DNA of 64,000 bases from DASRIA01 sp963768885. GTDB taxonomy: Bacteria; Actinomycetota; Thermoleophilia; Solirubrobacterales; JBBDJG01. Each line of letters starts with the position of its first letter. Position 1 is the first letter of the stretch. Positions 1 to 7,742 of the stretch are shown here, piece after piece. Under the pieces are notes generated by a model. That model searched no databases and was not told where the DNA came from. It saw only the letters and a list, made by a program, of their open reading frames with translations. Made by a program: the position numbers and the translations under genes. The stretch covers positions 248,001-312,000 of the forward strand of contig CAVYJN010000008.1 of the NCBI GenBank assembly GCA_963768885.1, in the 5' to 3' direction.

Positions 1-142
1 ACAGGCCGGACGCCGGGTTCGCCGGGCGGCAGCCACTCGTCTAGTCATCGAGAAGACCGCCTGGTATTCAGGCAAGTTCTGGGCGCGCCGATATCAGGAC
101 CGGGCGCACCCCACGCCCGCCCCACCCCCCTTCATACGCCGA

Positions 143-601
143 ATGACGCTGCCCCCCACAAGGCTTCGCCCTGTCCTCGACGACGCAGGCTTCACGATGG
201 TGGAGCTGCTCGTGGTGATCCTGATCATCGGGATCCTGGCTGCGATCGCGATCCCCTCGTTCCTGAACCAGCGCAACAAGGGCAACGACGTCGAGGCGAA
301 GGCGACCGCCACCTCCGCGGCCCAGGCCTTCGAGACCTGCAAGACCGACAGCAACGGGTCCTATGCCTCGTGCACGCTGAGCTCCCTGCGCTCGATCGAG
401 CCGACCCTCAACAACGCGGGCGCGCGCCTCTCCGTGACCTCCAGCTCGGACGACTACGAGGTCACGGTGACCGCGGACCGCGACGCGGGCGCCGCCGTGT
501 TCACCCTGTCGCGTGACTCGAACGGCGCGACGAGCCGCACGTGCTCGACCGGATCCGCCGACAAGGGCGGCTGCTCCGCCCAGTCGGGCGGCACCTGGTA
601 G
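143..601 (+). CDS. Type IV pilin-like / pseudopilin protein
   Basis: A 152-residue prepilin-like protein. Residues 1-16 form a short leader ending in Gly; cleavage before Phe17 would leave Phe at position 1 and Glu21 at mature position 5, the standard prepilin peptidase site. A hydrophobic helix follows (about residues 20-42, VELLVVILIIGILAAIAIP). The rest is a soluble, Ser/Thr-rich head with Cys at about residues 72, 77, 134 and 144 that could form disulfides. By family it would be an inner-membrane precursor assembled into a pilus or pseudopilus. No other pilus gene is visible, so whether it is a major pilin, minor pilin or type II secretion pseudopilin cannot be decided. It converges on the aldolase gene. 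Confidence 0.85.
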   Translation: MTLPPTRLRPVLDDAGFTMVELLVVILIIGILAAIAIPSFLNQRNKGNDVEAKATATSAAQAFETCKTDSNGSYASCTLSSLRSIEPTLNNAGARLSVTSSSDDYEVTVTADRDAGAAVFTLSRDSNGATSRTCSTGSADKGGCSAQSGGTW

Positions 602-622
602 GCGCGCGGGCCGCGCTCCCCT

Positions 623-1537
623 CTAGGGGATGCGCGTGCGGGACTTGATCAGCGACTGCTTGATCTGATCGATGATGTCGTTGGCGGCGTTCCAGTCGCG
701 CTGCCACACGTTGCGGCCGAAGATCACGCCGGAGCCGCCCGCCTCCATGATCATGCGCGTCTGATCGAGCAGCTTGTCGTCGTCGATCTTCGACCCGCCC
801 GAGAGGACCACGAGCGCACGGCCCGCTGACTCGACCGCGTGACGGATGGCCTCCTCCTGGGTGACCTCCATCTCGTTGTAGGGCGCGGGAGCGTCCTTGT
901 CCTTGTCGGGGCTCAGCTTCGGCATGTTCAGCTTCACCACGTCGGCGCCCATCTCCATCGCGACGCGCGAGGCGTAGTCGATCGCGTAGAGCGAGTTCTG
1001 GCCACCCTTCTTCTCGATGTCCCGGCCCCGCGGGTAGGCCCAGATCACCAGCGGCATGCCGAAGCGGTCGCAATCCTGGCGCACCTTGCCGAGCTGGATC
1101 AGGTCGTCCTCCTGCTTGGGAGATCCCACGTAGAGCGTGTATCCGACCGCGTCGGCGCCGAGGCGGACCGCGTCCTCGACCGACGCGTTGCACGGCGAGA
1201 AGGCCTCGTCCGACGAAGGGACGTCGGTCTTCGAGTTGAGCTTCAGCAGGAGCGGCACCTGGCCGGCGTACGAGGGGTAGTACTTGCTCGCCATGCCGTA
1301 GCCGCAGGCGATCGCGGAGTAGCCGGCCTCGGCGGCCAGGCGGAACTGGTACTCGGGGTCCTTCGAGGCGGGGTTCGGGAAGAAGTCGCGAGGCCCGTGC
1401 TCGATCCCCTGGTCGATCGGGAGGAGCAGCAGGGTTCCCTCGCCGGGGCCGAACTCGTACAGCAGCCGTCGCAGACGCGTGCGCTTGCCCGGGGAGAGGG
1501 TGGCCAAAAGGGAGCTCGACTCGACACTAACCGCCAT
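623..1537 (-). CDS. fbaB: Class I fructose-bisphosphate aldolase (DhnA/FbaB type)
   Basis: A 304-residue protein with the DhnA-type aldolase TIM-barrel pattern: an N-terminal LLLPIDQGIEHGP segment, Lys202 in VVKLNMP as the likely Schiff-base lysine, and the C-terminal phosphate-binding stretch LSGGSKIDDD plus GSGVIFGRNVWQ. It would cleave fructose 1,6-bisphosphate to dihydroxyacetone phosphate and glyceraldehyde 3-phosphate in cytoplasmic glycolysis and gluconeogenesis. The ATG at 1537 is chosen because an AGGAAGG ribosome site lies about 5 nt upstream; the frame stays open to 1666 but that extension looks non-coding. A TATACT -10 box on the minus strand (1577-1572) fits its promoter. It is divergent from ybdK. 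Confidence 0.9.
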   Translation of the reverse strand: MAVSVESSSLLATLSPGKRTRLRRLLYEFGPGEGTLLLLPIDQGIEHGPRDFFPNPASKDPEYQFRLAAEAGYSAIACGYGMASKYYPSYAGQVPLLLKLNSKTDVPSSDEAFSPCNASVEDAVRLGADAVGYTLYVGSPKQEDDLIQLGKVRQDCDRFGMPLVIWAYPRGRDIEKKGGQNSLYAIDYASRVAMEMGADVVKLNMPKLSPDKDKDAPAPYNEMEVTQEEAIRHAVESAGRALVVLSGGSKIDDDKLLDQTRMIMEAGGSGVIFGRNVWQRDWNAANDIIDQIKQSLIKSRTRIP

Positions 1538-1649
1538 CAGATCCTTCCTCGTCGTTGCACAGACCTGGCGGAGTATAGGCTGCCTGCCGGGGCGCCGGGG
1601 GCGCCTCCGAGGGCTATATTCAGGCCCCGGCCCAGCCGGGGACCCCGTC

Positions 1650-2780
1650 ATGGAGCACCACTTCACAGGGCCTCCTTACACCCTCGGGGTCGAGGAGGAG
1701 CTGATGATCGTGGACCCGTCCTCGATGGAGCTGGTGTCGGCCGTCGAGGAGATGATCCTCTCCGTTCCGAGCGAGACCGAGGGCCAGGTCAAGCCCGAGC
1801 TGCTGCAGTCGGTGCTCGAGATCGCGACGGACGTCTGCCGCAACGCGGGCGAGGCCGCGGGCCAGCTCGATGAGCTGCGCCGGCGCGTGCGCGAGACGGC
1901 CGAGTCGAAGGGCTTGACGATCGGCTCCGCCGCCACGCATCCGTTCGCCAGGTGGGAGGACCAGCGGATCGTCGAGCGCGAGCGCTACCACGAGATCGTC
2001 GACGCGCTCGGCTTCGTCGCCCGCCAGGAGCTCCTGTTCGGGCTGCACGTGCACGTGGGAATCGACGACCCCGACAAGGCGATCCACGTGGCCAACGGCC
2101 TGCGGGTCCACCTCCCCATCCTGCTCGCGCTCTCGAGCAACTCGCCCTTCTGGCGCGGTCAGCCCACGAACCTGATGTCCTGCCGCACCCCCCTGTTCCG
2201 GCTGCTGCCGCGCGTCGGCATCCCGCCCCGCTTCGAGAGCTGGAGCGACTATTGCGCCCGCATCGAGTTCATGGTCGAGGCCGGCGCGGTCACGGACTAC
2301 ACGTACCTGTGGTGGGACGTGCGGCCCCACCCCAACCTGGGGACGATCGAGGTGCGCTCCTGCGACGCGCAGACACGCCTCGAGCACACGATCGCGATCG
2401 CGGCGCTCGTGCAGGCGATGGCGAAGGAGCTGTCCGAGCACTTCGACCAGGGCTACGAGCTGGGCACCTTCCCCGCCGAGCTGCTCGAGGAGAACAAGTG
2501 GCTGGCGGCGCGCCACGGCATGCACGGCGAGCTGATCGACCTGCCGTCGAGCGCCCGCGTCCCGGCCGCGGAGCTTGCGCGCCGGCTCGTGGACCGGCTC
2601 GCGCCGCACGCCCGCGAGCTCGGCGCGGAGCGCGAGCTCGAGGGAGTGATCGACCTGGCCGAGCGGGGGACCGGCGCCGACCGCCAGCTTGCCGAGTGGC
2701 GCGCGAACCGCGACATGGTCGCGCTCGTGCGCAGCATCGTCGCGGCCACGGCGGCCGGCGTGCGCGGCGAGGTGGGCTAG
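1650..2780 (+). CDS. ybdK: Carboxylate-amine ligase, YbdK/GCS2 family
   Basis: A 376-residue member of the glutamate-cysteine ligase type 2 family, close to the usual length (about 370). Recognisable segments are LGVEEELMIVD at the N-terminus (acidic metal/ATP residues), the LHVHVGI motif near residue 133, and WWDVRPHPNLGTIEVR near residue 225. Members ligate an amino group to a carboxylate using ATP; YbdK has weak gamma-glutamylcysteine synthetase activity and the true substrate is unsettled. The start is the ATG at 1650; the frame is open further upstream but family alignment begins here. A TATATT box (1615-1620) lies upstream, and the 5' UTR can fold (CCCCGG...CCGGGG near 1625-1641). Its 3' end abuts the convergent cupin gene. 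Confidence 0.85.
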   Translation: MEHHFTGPPYTLGVEEELMIVDPSSMELVSAVEEMILSVPSETEGQVKPELLQSVLEIATDVCRNAGEAAGQLDELRRRVRETAESKGLTIGSAATHPFARWEDQRIVERERYHEIVDALGFVARQELLFGLHVHVGIDDPDKAIHVANGLRVHLPILLALSSNSPFWRGQPTNLMSCRTPLFRLLPRVGIPPRFESWSDYCARIEFMVEAGAVTDYTYLWWDVRPHPNLGTIEVRSCDAQTRLEHTIAIAALVQAMAKELSEHFDQGYELGTFPAELLEENKWLAARHGMHGELIDLPSSARVPAAELARRLVDRLAPHARELGAERELEGVIDLAERGTGADRQLAEWRANRDMVALVRSIVAATAAGVRGEVG

Positions 2781-2781
2781 C

Positions 2782-3261
2782 TCAGCTCAGCCCGTGTCGC
2801 TGCTTCAGCGGCTCGATCGACTCCCGGTCCATCTGCAGGCCGTAGCGAGCCTGCACCTCGGCGAGGCGCTCGAGGTCCGGCGGCCCGCCCGCCTGAAGGA
2901 TCGGCGCCATCTCCTCGAAGTAGCGCTCGAACCCGGCCGGCGAGATCAGCTCGAGCAGGCGAGCCGGCTCGTCGCCCGCGTTCCAGAACGCGTGCGGCAC
3001 CCCGCGTGGCTTCGCGACGAAATCCCCGGGGCCCGCCTCCGTGACCTCCTCGCCGATCTGCACCCCGACCCTCCCGCTCAGGACGAACGAGTATTCGTCC
3101 TCGCGCCCGTGCATGTGCGTGGGGGCGGCGAGCGCACGCGGCGGGATCTCGTGCTCGATCAGGGCGAACCGGCCACCGGTCGCCTCGCCCCGGATGATGT
3201 AGCGGGTGCCGAGCGCGGGGAAGTCCGCGCGCTCGCCGTCCGTCGCTCCGACTGTGTCCAT
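2782..3261 (-). CDS. Cupin domain protein
   Basis: A 159-residue single-domain cupin. Cupin motif 1 is seen as HMHGREDEYSFVLSGRVGV (HxH-x4-E) and motif 2 as GDFVAKPRGVPHAFWN, so the metal ligands (two His and Glu in motif 1, His in motif 2) are all present. The C-terminal 40 residues (ending KQRHGLS) are helical and include a segment similar to the tail of quercetin 2,3-dioxygenase-like cupins. Cytoplasmic, as there is no signal peptide. Substrate unknown. Its stop lies 2 nt from the convergent ybdK stop, and it is divergent from the MBL/rhodanese gene. Confidence 0.8.
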   Translation of the reverse strand: MDTVGATDGERADFPALGTRYIIRGEATGGRFALIEHEIPPRALAAPTHMHGREDEYSFVLSGRVGVQIGEEVTEAGPGDFVAKPRGVPHAFWNAGDEPARLLELISPAGFERYFEEMAPILQAGGPPDLERLAEVQARYGLQMDRESIEPLKQRHGLS

Positions 3262-3324
3262 GCCTTCCTCCTCCTCTCAGTTTCGTCTCAGATACCCCGA
3301 ATATGGTCGGGAACACAGATATGC

Positions 3325-3383
3325 CCTCCCCCACGGTAGGGGGAGGCCCCAAAGCGGCCGCCCCGGCGGCCGCTTTCCCTTTT
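3325..3383. other. Two perfect inverted repeats in a divergent intergenic region
   Basis: Two hairpin-forming palindromes lie between the divergent cupin and MBL genes. The first has 8-bp arms (3325-3332 and 3339-3346) around a 6-nt loop. The second has 12-bp arms (3351-3362 and 3365-3376, AAAGCGGCCGCC and its complement) with a 2-nt gap and is followed by CCCTTTT. The second resembles a rho-independent terminator on the plus strand, but no plus-strand gene ends before it, so a regulatory or insulating role is equally possible. Confidence 0.5.
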
Positions 3384-3433
3384 CGCCGCGGGTCGCGCCG
3401 CGGTGGTGCGCCCTCCGATATAAACGGGGCGGG

Positions 3434-4834
3434 GTGATCTTCCGGCAGATAACGCACGACGACCTGGGCTGCGCCTCCTATCTGGTCGGCGACGAGCACG
3501 CCGGCGTCGCCGCGGTGGTCGACCCCAAGCTGGAGATCGACGAGTACCTGCGACTCGCCAGGTACATGAGCGTGTCGATCGAGCACATCCTCGAGACCCA
3601 CAATCACGCAGACCACATCTCCGGTCACGGCCGCCTCGCCTCCGCCACCGGCGCGACGATCCACATCCACCGGGAGGCGCGACCGGACTACGACCACGAG
3701 CCCTTCGACGACGGCTGGACGCTCGAGCTCGGCGCCGTGCGGGTCCGCGCGATGCACACTCCCGGCCACCGGCCCGAGCACACCGCCTTCGCGCTGATCG
3801 ACACCGCGCGAAGCGACGAGCCCTGGGCCGTCCTCACGGGAGACACCCTGTTCGTCGGGGACATCGCGCGGCCGGACCTGGCCGTCGACAAGGACGAGGG
3901 TGCCCGCGCGATCTTCCACTCGCTGCACGAGCAGCTGCTCGGCCTGTCCGACAGCGTGGAGGTCTGGCCGGGCCACCTCGGCGGATCTCTCTGCGGAGGC
4001 CCCGGGATGGACATGAAGGTGTCGTCGACGATCGGCTTCGAGCGCGAGCACAACGACCTCCTGCGCGAGGAGGACGAGGATCGCTTCGTGGAGCGCGCGA
4101 CGGGCTCCCTGCCTCCCCAGCCGCCGAACTTCCAGGCGGTCGTCGACATCAACCGTGGGCCACTGATGCGCGAGGTGGTCGAGGCCAACCCCCTGACCCC
4201 GCGCCAGATCGAGCAGAAGCGGGCCGCCGGGGCGCTCGTCGTCGACGTCCGCACGGGCCTCCAGTTCGACGAGGCCCATCTGCCCGACTCGGTCTCGATC
4301 CCCGCGGTCCAGGCCGGATTCGGCACGAGGCTCGCCTGGGTCGCCGACCGGGCGCAGGAGGTGGTGCTCGTGGGACGCGACGACGAGGACGGGATCCACT
4401 CCGCGCATCTCGCCTGGGCGGTCGGGATCAGCCGCATCGGCGGCTACCTCGCCGGCGGGATGACGAGCTGGCGCGAGGAGAAGCGCGTGACCGAGCGGAT
4501 CGAGCGGATCGACGTGCCCGCCCTGCACGCGCGCGCCGAGCGCGACCCGGCCCTTCAGATCCTCGACGTGCGCGAGCGCGCCGAGTGGGACGAGCGGCGC
4601 TTACCGGGATCGGTTTTCACCCCCTATCACGACGTGCGCGGGATCCCCGACGGCCTCGACCCGGACCGGCCGATCGCCGCGATCTGCAGCTCCGGCCAGC
4701 GCAGCGGGGTGGCCGCCAGCCTGCTGCGCCGCCACGGCGCCCGCGAGGTGCTCCACGTGGTCGACGGGGGCGTGGGCACCTGGGCCGACAACGGCTGGCC
4801 CGTCGAGGGGACTCCCGCCCGAGCACTGGGTTGA
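3434..4834 (+). CDS. MBL-fold hydrolase with two rhodanese domains (persulfide dioxygenase-like)
   Basis: A 466-residue three-domain protein. Residues 1-230 are a metallo-beta-lactamase fold with the iron/zinc motif THNHADH (His56, His58, Asp60, His61), resembling ETHE1-type persulfide dioxygenases. Residues about 255-360 are a rhodanese-like domain with no cysteine in the active-site loop (VLVGRDDEDG), so it is probably non-catalytic. Residues about 365-460 are a second rhodanese domain with an intact loop (AICSSGQRSG). The likely role is oxidation of glutathione- or mycothiol-type persulfides combined with sulfur transfer. The GTG at 3434 is chosen because homology starts at IFRQITHDDLGC and a TATAAA box lies at 3419-3424. 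Confidence 0.85.
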   Translation: MIFRQITHDDLGCASYLVGDEHAGVAAVVDPKLEIDEYLRLARYMSVSIEHILETHNHADHISGHGRLASATGATIHIHREARPDYDHEPFDDGWTLELGAVRVRAMHTPGHRPEHTAFALIDTARSDEPWAVLTGDTLFVGDIARPDLAVDKDEGARAIFHSLHEQLLGLSDSVEVWPGHLGGSLCGGPGMDMKVSSTIGFEREHNDLLREEDEDRFVERATGSLPPQPPNFQAVVDINRGPLMREVVEANPLTPRQIEQKRAAGALVVDVRTGLQFDEAHLPDSVSIPAVQAGFGTRLAWVADRAQEVVLVGRDDEDGIHSAHLAWAVGISRIGGYLAGGMTSWREEKRVTERIERIDVPALHARAERDPALQILDVRERAEWDERRLPGSVFTPYHDVRGIPDGLDPDRPIAAICSSGQRSGVAASLLRRHGAREVLHVVDGGVGTWADNGWPVEGTPARALG

Positions 4835-4878
4835 TCCGCGATTTCACGCGGTCGGCCGACGCCGGGCTCGCGCCGGGC

Positions 4879-4884
4879 TATCTT
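4879..4884 (+). promoter_or_regulatory. -10 box (TATCTT) giving a leaderless GTG start
   Basis: TATCTT is followed by exactly 7 nt and then the GTG start of the rhomboid gene, so transcription would begin at or next to the start codon. The same TAnnnT-N7-GTG spacing recurs at 17110, 39771 and 63393. No clear -35 box is seen. Confidence 0.5.
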
Positions 4885-4891
4885 TTCTGAC

Positions 4892-5647
4892 GTGGCGGAG
4901 CAGGTGGATCTCAACGTGGTCTGCAAGAACTGCGGCTCGGAGGTGAGCCCGTACATCACCGAGTGCCCGTATTGCGGGCAGCGGCTGCGCAAGCGCGCCC
5001 CCAAGCTGCGCCCCGAGGGCGAGGCCGCCGAGCTCGCCCCGGCAAAGCGGCGCCGGCGGCTGCGCCGTCCGCGCCGCGAGGAGAAGTCGCTCGACTGGCT
5101 CTCCGCGCGCCGCCCGTACGCGTCGATCGCGATCGTGCTGGTGAGCGCGGCGCTCTATCTGGCGGACCGCAGCGGAAACCTCGGCCTCTACGACCTCGGC
5201 GCGATCATCGGGCCGCTCGACGGCGACTGGTGGCGCCTGATCGCCGCGCAGTTCGTCTACGAGAACGTCGGCTACCTGTTCGCCGTGGCCGTCGCGGTGA
5301 TGATCTTCGGGACGAGCCTCGAGCGGCGCTACGGGGCTCCCGTGATGCTGCTCGTCTTCCTCGGCAGCGGCGCCGCGGGCATGTATCTCGCGAGCGAGAC
5401 CGTCGACTTCCCGGTCGCGATGGGCGGCAACGCCTCGGCGCTCGGGCTCGTGTGCGCGTGGGCGGTCAGGGACCTGCGCAGCCGCCAGGGCGGCGAGGAC
5501 ACCGAGAGCGACCTCTTCGGGGTGGTCGCGATCGCCGCGGTGCTGGGCCTGATGCCGCTGCTCGAGCTGACCGCGGACGCATGGGCCGGCCTGGCGGGCG
5601 CGGTCGCCGGCACGATCGCCGGGCTGCTCCTGCCGAAGCGCCCCTAG
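4892..5647 (+). CDS. Rhomboid-fold membrane protein with N-terminal zinc ribbon, likely catalytically inactive
   Basis: A 251-residue protein. Residues 11-28 hold a CxxC-x10-CxxC zinc ribbon, followed by a basic linker to about residue 68 and then six or so membrane helices with the rhomboid layout, including the loop-1 WWRL motif (about residue 113) and GNASALG with Ser182 where the catalytic serine normally sits. The helix-6 histidine expected in an AHxxG context reads AGLAG here, and the helix-2 HxxxN pattern is YLFAV. It is therefore a probable pseudoprotease that may bind membrane substrates. It has a leaderless GTG start and converges on selD. Confidence 0.75.
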   Translation: MAEQVDLNVVCKNCGSEVSPYITECPYCGQRLRKRAPKLRPEGEAAELAPAKRRRRLRRPRREEKSLDWLSARRPYASIAIVLVSAALYLADRSGNLGLYDLGAIIGPLDGDWWRLIAAQFVYENVGYLFAVAVAVMIFGTSLERRYGAPVMLLVFLGSGAAGMYLASETVDFPVAMGGNASALGLVCAWAVRDLRSRQGGEDTESDLFGVVAIAAVLGLMPLLELTADAWAGLAGAVAGTIAGLLLPKRP

Positions 5648-5650
5648 GGG

Positions 5651-6712
5651 CTAGACGACCGCGATCCGGCCCGCGGGACCGCCGTGGAGCGTGCCGATGC
5701 GCGCGCTGTCGGGTGCGGCATGCACGAGCGCGTCCTCCATGTCCGCGGCACGGTCGGGGGCCGTCGCCACGAGCAGCCCGCCCGAGGTCATCGCATCGCA
5801 CAGCAGCGACCGCCGCGCCTCCGCGATCGAATCGGCGAAGTGCACGTTCGGCGCCAGCCACTCGCGATTGCGGCGGCTGCCGCCCGCCAGCGCACCGCCC
5901 GCGAGCAGGTCGAGCGCATCGGGGAGCGAGGGGACCGCGGCGGCTTCCACCCGCGCGGCCACGCCGCTCGCGAGCGACAACTCGTGGAGGTGGCCGAGCA
6001 GGCCGAAGCCGGTCACGTCGGTCATCGCGCTGGGCCCGACCGCCGCCGCCGCGCGCGCGGCATCCGCGTTGAGCGTGGTCATCACCTCGGTGCAGCGGCG
6101 GATCGCAGCGTCGCCGGCGGTCCCGCGCTTGGCGCCCGTGGTGACGGCGCCGCCGCCGATCGGCTTCGTCAGGAACAGCACGTCGCCCGCGCGGCCCGTC
6201 GAGTTCCGCACGATCGCGCGCGGGTTCACCACGCCCGTCACGGCCATCCCGTACTTGGGCTCCGGATCGTCGATCGAGTGGCCGCCGACGATCGGGACGC
6301 CCGCGCGCGCGGCCATCTCCGCGCCTCCCTGGAGGATCAGGGCCAGCGTGTCGGCGCCGTGGAGCTCGGGCGAGAACGCGACGAGGTTCAGCGCCGTCAG
6401 CGGCTCCGCGCCCATCGCATAGACGTCCGAGAGGGCGTTCGCCGCGGCGATGCGGCCGAAGTCGCGCGGGTCGTCGACGATCGGCGTGAAGAAGTCCACG
6501 GTCTGCACGAGCGCCAGCTCGTCCGAGATCCGGTAGACACCCGCGTCGTCGCAGGTCTCGGACCCGACCAGCAGCGCGGGACTCACCTGGGCCGGCAGGC
6601 GGGCGAGCACGGCGCGCAGCTGCCCCGGTCCGATCTTGCACGCGCAGCCGGCGCCGTGCGAGAGGTCCGTGAGCCGGAGGGGTGCTTCGAGCGCCATCGG
6701 AGCATTATTCAT
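5651..6712 (-). CDS. selD: Selenide, water dikinase (selenophosphate synthase)
   Basis: A 353-residue SelD, close to the family's usual 345. The N-terminal glycine-rich motif GAGCACKIGP holds the catalytic Cys23 and Lys26 (equivalent to Cys17 and Lys20 of the E. coli enzyme, which reads GCGCK). Later family segments include TVDFFTPIVDDP and LTALNLVAFSPE. It makes selenophosphate from selenide and ATP, the selenium donor for Sec-tRNA or 2-selenouridine synthesis. No selA, selB, tRNA-Sec or ybbB is in the window. ATG 6712 is used; ATG 6697 is an in-frame alternative. It is divergent, 8 nt apart, from the small gene at 6721. Confidence 0.93.
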   Translation of the reverse strand: MNNAPMALEAPLRLTDLSHGAGCACKIGPGQLRAVLARLPAQVSPALLVGSETCDDAGVYRISDELALVQTVDFFTPIVDDPRDFGRIAAANALSDVYAMGAEPLTALNLVAFSPELHGADTLALILQGGAEMAARAGVPIVGGHSIDDPEPKYGMAVTGVVNPRAIVRNSTGRAGDVLFLTKPIGGGAVTTGAKRGTAGDAAIRRCTEVMTTLNADAARAAAAVGPSAMTDVTGFGLLGHLHELSLASGVAARVEAAAVPSLPDALDLLAGGALAGGSRRNREWLAPNVHFADSIAEARRSLLCDAMTSGGLLVATAPDRAADMEDALVHAAPDSARIGTLHGGPAGRIAVV

Positions 6713-6720
6713 CGCCAGCG

Positions 6721-7029
6721 ATGTCCCAGCGTTTCACAGACGAGCAGCTGAGCGCGGCGCTCGAGGCCCTCACGGACCCCGAGCGCTTCCACGAGATCGA
6801 GCGGCGCGTCGCGAGCGCCGCGCCGCAGCTCCAGCAGATCCTCGCGACCGCGCTCGCCGAGGGCGGCTGGTTCGACTCCACCCACGAGCAGCAGGTCGCG
6901 AGCGTCGCCGCGCTCGAGGACCCGGCCGAGCGCCTCACGCGCTTCCGCACGCTGCTCGCGGAGGAGACCCGGATCGGGATGCTGGTCGGGGTCGCGGTCG
7001 GCTGGGAGCTTGCGCGCGAGCTTGGCTAG
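6721..7029 (+). CDS. Hypothetical helical protein
   Basis: A 102-residue soluble protein predicted to be almost entirely helical (MSQRFTDEQLSAALEALTD at the start), rich in Glu, Ala and Arg, with no cysteines, signal peptide or motif I recognise. Its start is the ATG at 6721; the frame is open upstream but that stretch overlaps selD. It lies 32 nt upstream of the UPF0173 hydrolase on the same strand, so the two may be co-transcribed. Function unknown. Confidence 0.65.
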   Translation: MSQRFTDEQLSAALEALTDPERFHEIERRVASAAPQLQQILATALAEGGWFDSTHEQQVASVAALEDPAERLTRFRTLLAEETRIGMLVGVAVGWELARELG

Positions 7030-7061
7030 GCTCCTGACCCCCTTTTCCATCGGAGGTGCAC

Positions 7062-7742
7062 ATGGACATCCGCTATATCGCCCACTCGACGTTCGAGCTC
7101 GTCGACGGCGACAGCCGCGTGCTCGTGGACCCGTTCCTCAAGCCGAACAACCCCAAGGCGCTCGTCACCGCCGATGAGGTGGACCCGACGCACATCCTCG
7201 TCACGCACGCCCACATCGACCACCTGGCCGACGCCGCGGCGGTCGCCAAGCGCACCGGCGCGCAATGCGTCTCGCAGGTCGAGACGATCGGCTGGCTCGG
7301 GGATCAGGGGGTGGAGAACGTCTCCGACCCGAACCTCGGCGGGACCGTGGAGTTCGACTGGGGCTGGGTCAAGCTCGTGCAGGCGTTCCACAGCTCGACC
7401 ACGCCGGACGGCACGGTGACCTACGCGAGCGGGCTCGTGATCAACATCGGCGGCACGACCGTGTACCACCTCGGCGACACGTGCCTGTTCGGAGACCTGC
7501 GCCTGATCGCGGAGCGCACGCCCGTCGACGTCGCCCTGATCCCGATCGGAGGGCACTACACGATGGACCGCCACGACGCCGTCGTGGCCGCCGAGATGAT
7601 CGGCGCCGGGACCGTGATCCCGTGCCACTACAACACGTTCCCGCCGATCGAGACCGACGCCGAGGCGTTCAAGGTGGACGTCGAGTCGAAGACGAGCTCG
7701 AAGGTCGTCGTGCTCGCGCCCGGGGAGACGCACTCGCTCTAG
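7062..7742 (+). CDS. Metal-dependent hydrolase, UPF0173/MBL fold
   Basis: A 226-residue compact metallo-beta-lactamase-fold protein of the UPF0173 type. It shows THAHIDHLAD (HxHxDH metal motif, His and Asp near residues 51-56), a downstream YHLGDTCLFGD aspartate loop, and GGHYTMDRHDAV plus CHYNTFPPI, which are typical of the family. The reaction is not known for most members. The ATG at 7062 is preferred because GGAGG sits 5 nt upstream; a GTG at 7056 overlaps that ribosome site. The 3' end overlaps the convergent uracil-DNA glycosylase by 4 nt. Confidence 0.88.
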   Translation: MDIRYIAHSTFELVDGDSRVLVDPFLKPNNPKALVTADEVDPTHILVTHAHIDHLADAAAVAKRTGAQCVSQVETIGWLGDQGVENVSDPNLGGTVEFDWGWVKLVQAFHSSTTPDGTVTYASGLVINIGGTTVYHLGDTCLFGDLRLIAERTPVDVALIPIGGHYTMDRHDAVVAAEMIGAGTVIPCHYNTFPPIETDAEAFKVDVESKTSSKVVVLAPGETHSL

